Below, piece by piece: positions 6,575 to 7,668 of a DNA stretch of 7,668 nucleotides. The DNA comes from a bacterium (lineage in GTDB: Bacteria; Verrucomicrobiota; Verrucomicrobiia; Limisphaerales; UBA11358). Both the position numbers and the translations under genes were made by a program. Location of the stretch: the NCBI GenBank assembly GCA_021781185.1, contig JAJXXI010000312.1:1-7668 (forward strand), written 5' to 3'. The stretch's first letter is position 1; each line of letters opens with the position of its first letter. Under the pieces are notes generated by a model. The model saw only the letters and a program-made list of their open reading frames with translations. It searched no databases and was not told where the DNA came from.

Positions 6575-6809
6575 CCGCCTTTGGCTGTTGGGGCGGGTCA
6601 ATTTGCGCCATGATATGTCCGCGCGAACGGTAGCTGCGAATCAGCGAGTCCACGCGCTCCTGCAAATCCGCCAACTCCGATTCGCCGTTGGGTTGGCCGT
6701 TCGTCAACCCGCCAAAATACGCCTGCCATGCTGGCGGAGCTGACGTTGGATCACGCAAATAGTCCGCATACAAGCTTTCCACATTCCGGCGAGCTTTCCC
6801 TCCGATCAA
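6575..6809 (-). pseudogene. sucA: N-terminal stub of 2-oxoglutarate dehydrogenase E1
   Basis: On the minus strand about 78 residues match the start of 2-oxoglutarate dehydrogenase E1: NVESLYADYLRDPTSAPPAW with the following QAYF corresponds to the E1o N-terminal helix, then LQERVDSLIRSYRSRGHIMAQIDP, a typical E1o segment. The full enzyme has about 900 residues (thiamine diphosphate-dependent decarboxylation of 2-oxoglutarate in the TCA cycle). After about 6575 the frame runs antisense through the transposase remnant and has no E1 similarity, so the rest is gone. The 5' end is also doubtful: the only in-frame starts are TTG (6809) and GTG (6782), with a TGA at 6813-6815. GGAGGG lies just inside the TTG. 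It lies 58 bp downstream of the cupin gene on the same strand. The exact junction with the transposase is uncertain within about 6560-6600. Confidence 0.72.
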
Positions 6810-6867
6810 ACGTCAATCGGTTGGGCGCGTTCCGCCAATTGGAGTTTCCGATGGTGACGGTTGCAGT

Positions 6868-7215
6868 TCAGGAACGGATCATGGTCAAAATCATCTTGAA
6901 CCGCTTGAGCGCCTTCAGCGCGTGCGGCTGCTGCGCCGGCATCAGGATCAATTCACCCGTCTTGACGTGGTGCGGCTGTCCGGAAACGGTGATTTCCGCC
7001 TCGCCCTCGATGATCTGGACCAGGGCGTTGAAAGGTGAGGTGTGTTCGCTCAAACCTTCCCCTTCATCGAAGGCAAACAGCGTGACCCGCCCGGTCGCGC
7101 CTTTGACGATTTCCCGGCTGACGATGGAGCCGCTCTGGTAATCCACCAACCTGCCAACGGACATGGCTTGGGCCGGCGCAAATTTGATTTCAGTTGAATT
7201 TTTATTCGGTGACAT
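6868..7215 (-). CDS. Cupin-domain protein with a reduced metal site
   Basis: This 115-residue protein is a single small cupin barrel. Cupin motif 1 reads GLSEHTSPFNALVQIIEG (54-71): H58 is present, but the second histidine and the glutamate positions of the canonical HxH...E are S60 and A64. Motif 2 reads GELILMPAQQPHALKA (87-102), with H98 in place. The ending RFKMILTMIRS and the phrase SEHTSPFNALVQ are typical of a known family of short stand-alone cupins, so the changes are probably a family trait and not decay. Substrate and role are unknown; with at most two histidine ligands it may bind a small molecule or metal weakly and may not be an enzyme. The start at 7215 has no strong ribosome binding site. 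It is divergent from ndh, sharing a 119-bp control region. Confidence 0.85.
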   Translation of the reverse strand: MSPNKNSTEIKFAPAQAMSVGRLVDYQSGSIVSREIVKGATGRVTLFAFDEGEGLSEHTSPFNALVQIIEGEAEITVSGQPHHVKTGELILMPAQQPHALKALKRFKMILTMIRS

Positions 7216-7274
7216 GGTTGTATTCTTTCATTTTGGTTGTGCTGATAGCTTAAAGTATTGTGAACCTGATTTCC

Positions 7275-7288
7275 TTGACTTGAGTCAA
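7275..7288. promoter_or_regulatory. FNR/FixK-like palindrome between cupin and ndh
   Basis: TTGACTTGAGTCAA is a perfect inverted repeat (TTGACT and AGTCAA around TG). It fits the TTGA-N6-TCAA core used by FNR, FixK and related CRP/FNR regulators. It overlaps the proposed ndh -35 box, about 47 bp before the ndh ATG and 60 bp before the cupin ATG. That placement suggests repression of ndh, but the regulator is inferred. Confidence 0.45.
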
Positions 7289-7309
7289 TGCTTTGACGGC
7301 GCGTAGAAT
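7280..7309 (+). promoter_or_regulatory. Candidate sigma-70 promoter of ndh
   Basis: TTGAGT (7280-7285) and TAGAAT (7304-7309) match four and five of six consensus bases and are 18 bp apart. Transcription would begin near 7316, leaving a leader of about 19 nt before the ATG at 7335. Confidence 0.38.
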
Positions 7310-7334
7310 TATCTTTGAGCGTCGAGTATTTCCA

Positions 7335-7668
7335 ATGATGAATACGATCAACCATCAGCCGCCGCGCGTGGTGGTGCTGGGCGCCGGTTTCGGTGGCCTG
7401 ACTTTTTGCCAGGCCTTCGTTTATCCGACCGCGCGAATCACGGTCGTGGACCGGCAAAATCACCACCTGTTCCAGCCGCTCTTATATCAAGTCGCCACCG
7501 CCGGTTTGTCCGCGCCGGAAATCGCCCAGCCCATCCGTTCCATTTTGCGCAATCAGCCCAACGTGTCCGTGCTCTTGCGCGAAGTGACGGGCTTTGATCT
7601 GGCGCAGCGCGAAGTGCGGCTGGGCGACGACGTTTTGGCCTACGATTATCTGGTGCTGGCGCTCGGCA
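7335..7668 (+). CDS. ndh: Type II NADH dehydrogenase (NDH-2), N-terminal part
   Basis: The frame starts ATGATG at 7335 (a start at 7338 is equally possible) and stays open to the window edge, giving 111 residues of a protein that usually has about 400-450. It begins with the FAD-binding Rossmann fold RVVVLGAGFGGLTF (11-24, GxGxxG), and D39 ends the second strand (ITVVDR). The segment NHHLFQPLLYQVATAGLSAP (42-61), followed by EIAQPIRSILR, is a signature of NDH-2. YDYLVLALG at 103-111 is the ATG-like motif that precedes the NADH domain. Family members are membrane-attached and pass electrons from NADH to quinone without pumping protons. The membrane-anchor C-terminus is not visible. No Shine-Dalgarno is evident. 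A palindrome resembling an FNR-type operator lies upstream. Confidence 0.9.
   Translation, partial: MMNTINHQPPRVVVLGAGFGGLTFCQAFVYPTARITVVDRQNHHLFQPLLYQVATAGLSAPEIAQPIRSILRNQPNVSVLLREVTGFDLAQREVRLGDDVLAYDYLVLALG

Noticed and set aside
1..7668. tRNA, rRNA, CRISPR array or attachment site
   Set aside because: I saw no cloverleaf, rRNA segment, regularly spaced repeats or tRNA-flanked duplications on either strand.

Overview
This is a moderately GC-rich bacterial window with long open antisense frames, typical of such DNA. The gene content (a Y-family DNA polymerase tail, an NfeD/slipin pair, FmdB, TrpE, a cupin, an NDH-2) is consistent with a free-living bacterium. The style of the proteins and a CCACGGA-type intergenic element suggest Verrucomicrobiota or a neighbouring PVC lineage. 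That assignment is inference from memory; no marker gene is present.

Layout. 1-447 (+) is the C-terminal part of a DinB/UmuC-type DNA polymerase, open at the left edge. It converges on a minus-strand block at 520-2836, read right to left: membrane serine protease NfeD, then a slipin (SPFH/stomatin-like) protein 9 bp later, then an FmdB-type zinc-ribbon protein 4 bp later. Still on the minus strand, 2896-3057 encodes a 53-residue cysteine-rich protein and 3131-4636 encodes anthranilate synthase component I (TrpE). All of these look intact.

4795-6809 is a decayed zone. It holds an AbiEii/AbiGii-family nucleotidyltransferase toxin gene broken by one frameshift and two in-frame stops (+). Next comes a 5'-truncated, frameshifted and internally deleted ISNCY-type transposase remnant (+). 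Against its end lies a short N-terminal stub of 2-oxoglutarate dehydrogenase E1 (sucA, minus), apparently cut at the transposase border.

The right end has an intact small cupin gene (minus, 6868-7215) and a divergent type II NADH dehydrogenase gene (+, from 7335, running off the window). The 119-bp gap between them carries a perfect TTGAC-N4-GTCAA palindrome that looks like an FNR/FixK-family operator.

Functionally, NfeD, slipin and FmdB probably act together in membrane protein and lipid-domain maintenance; TrpE opens tryptophan synthesis; NDH-2 feeds electrons from NADH to quinone. I see no convincing undescribed system. The points most worth checking are the ndh operator, the sucA truncation, the cysteine-rich small protein and the dead AbiEii gene.
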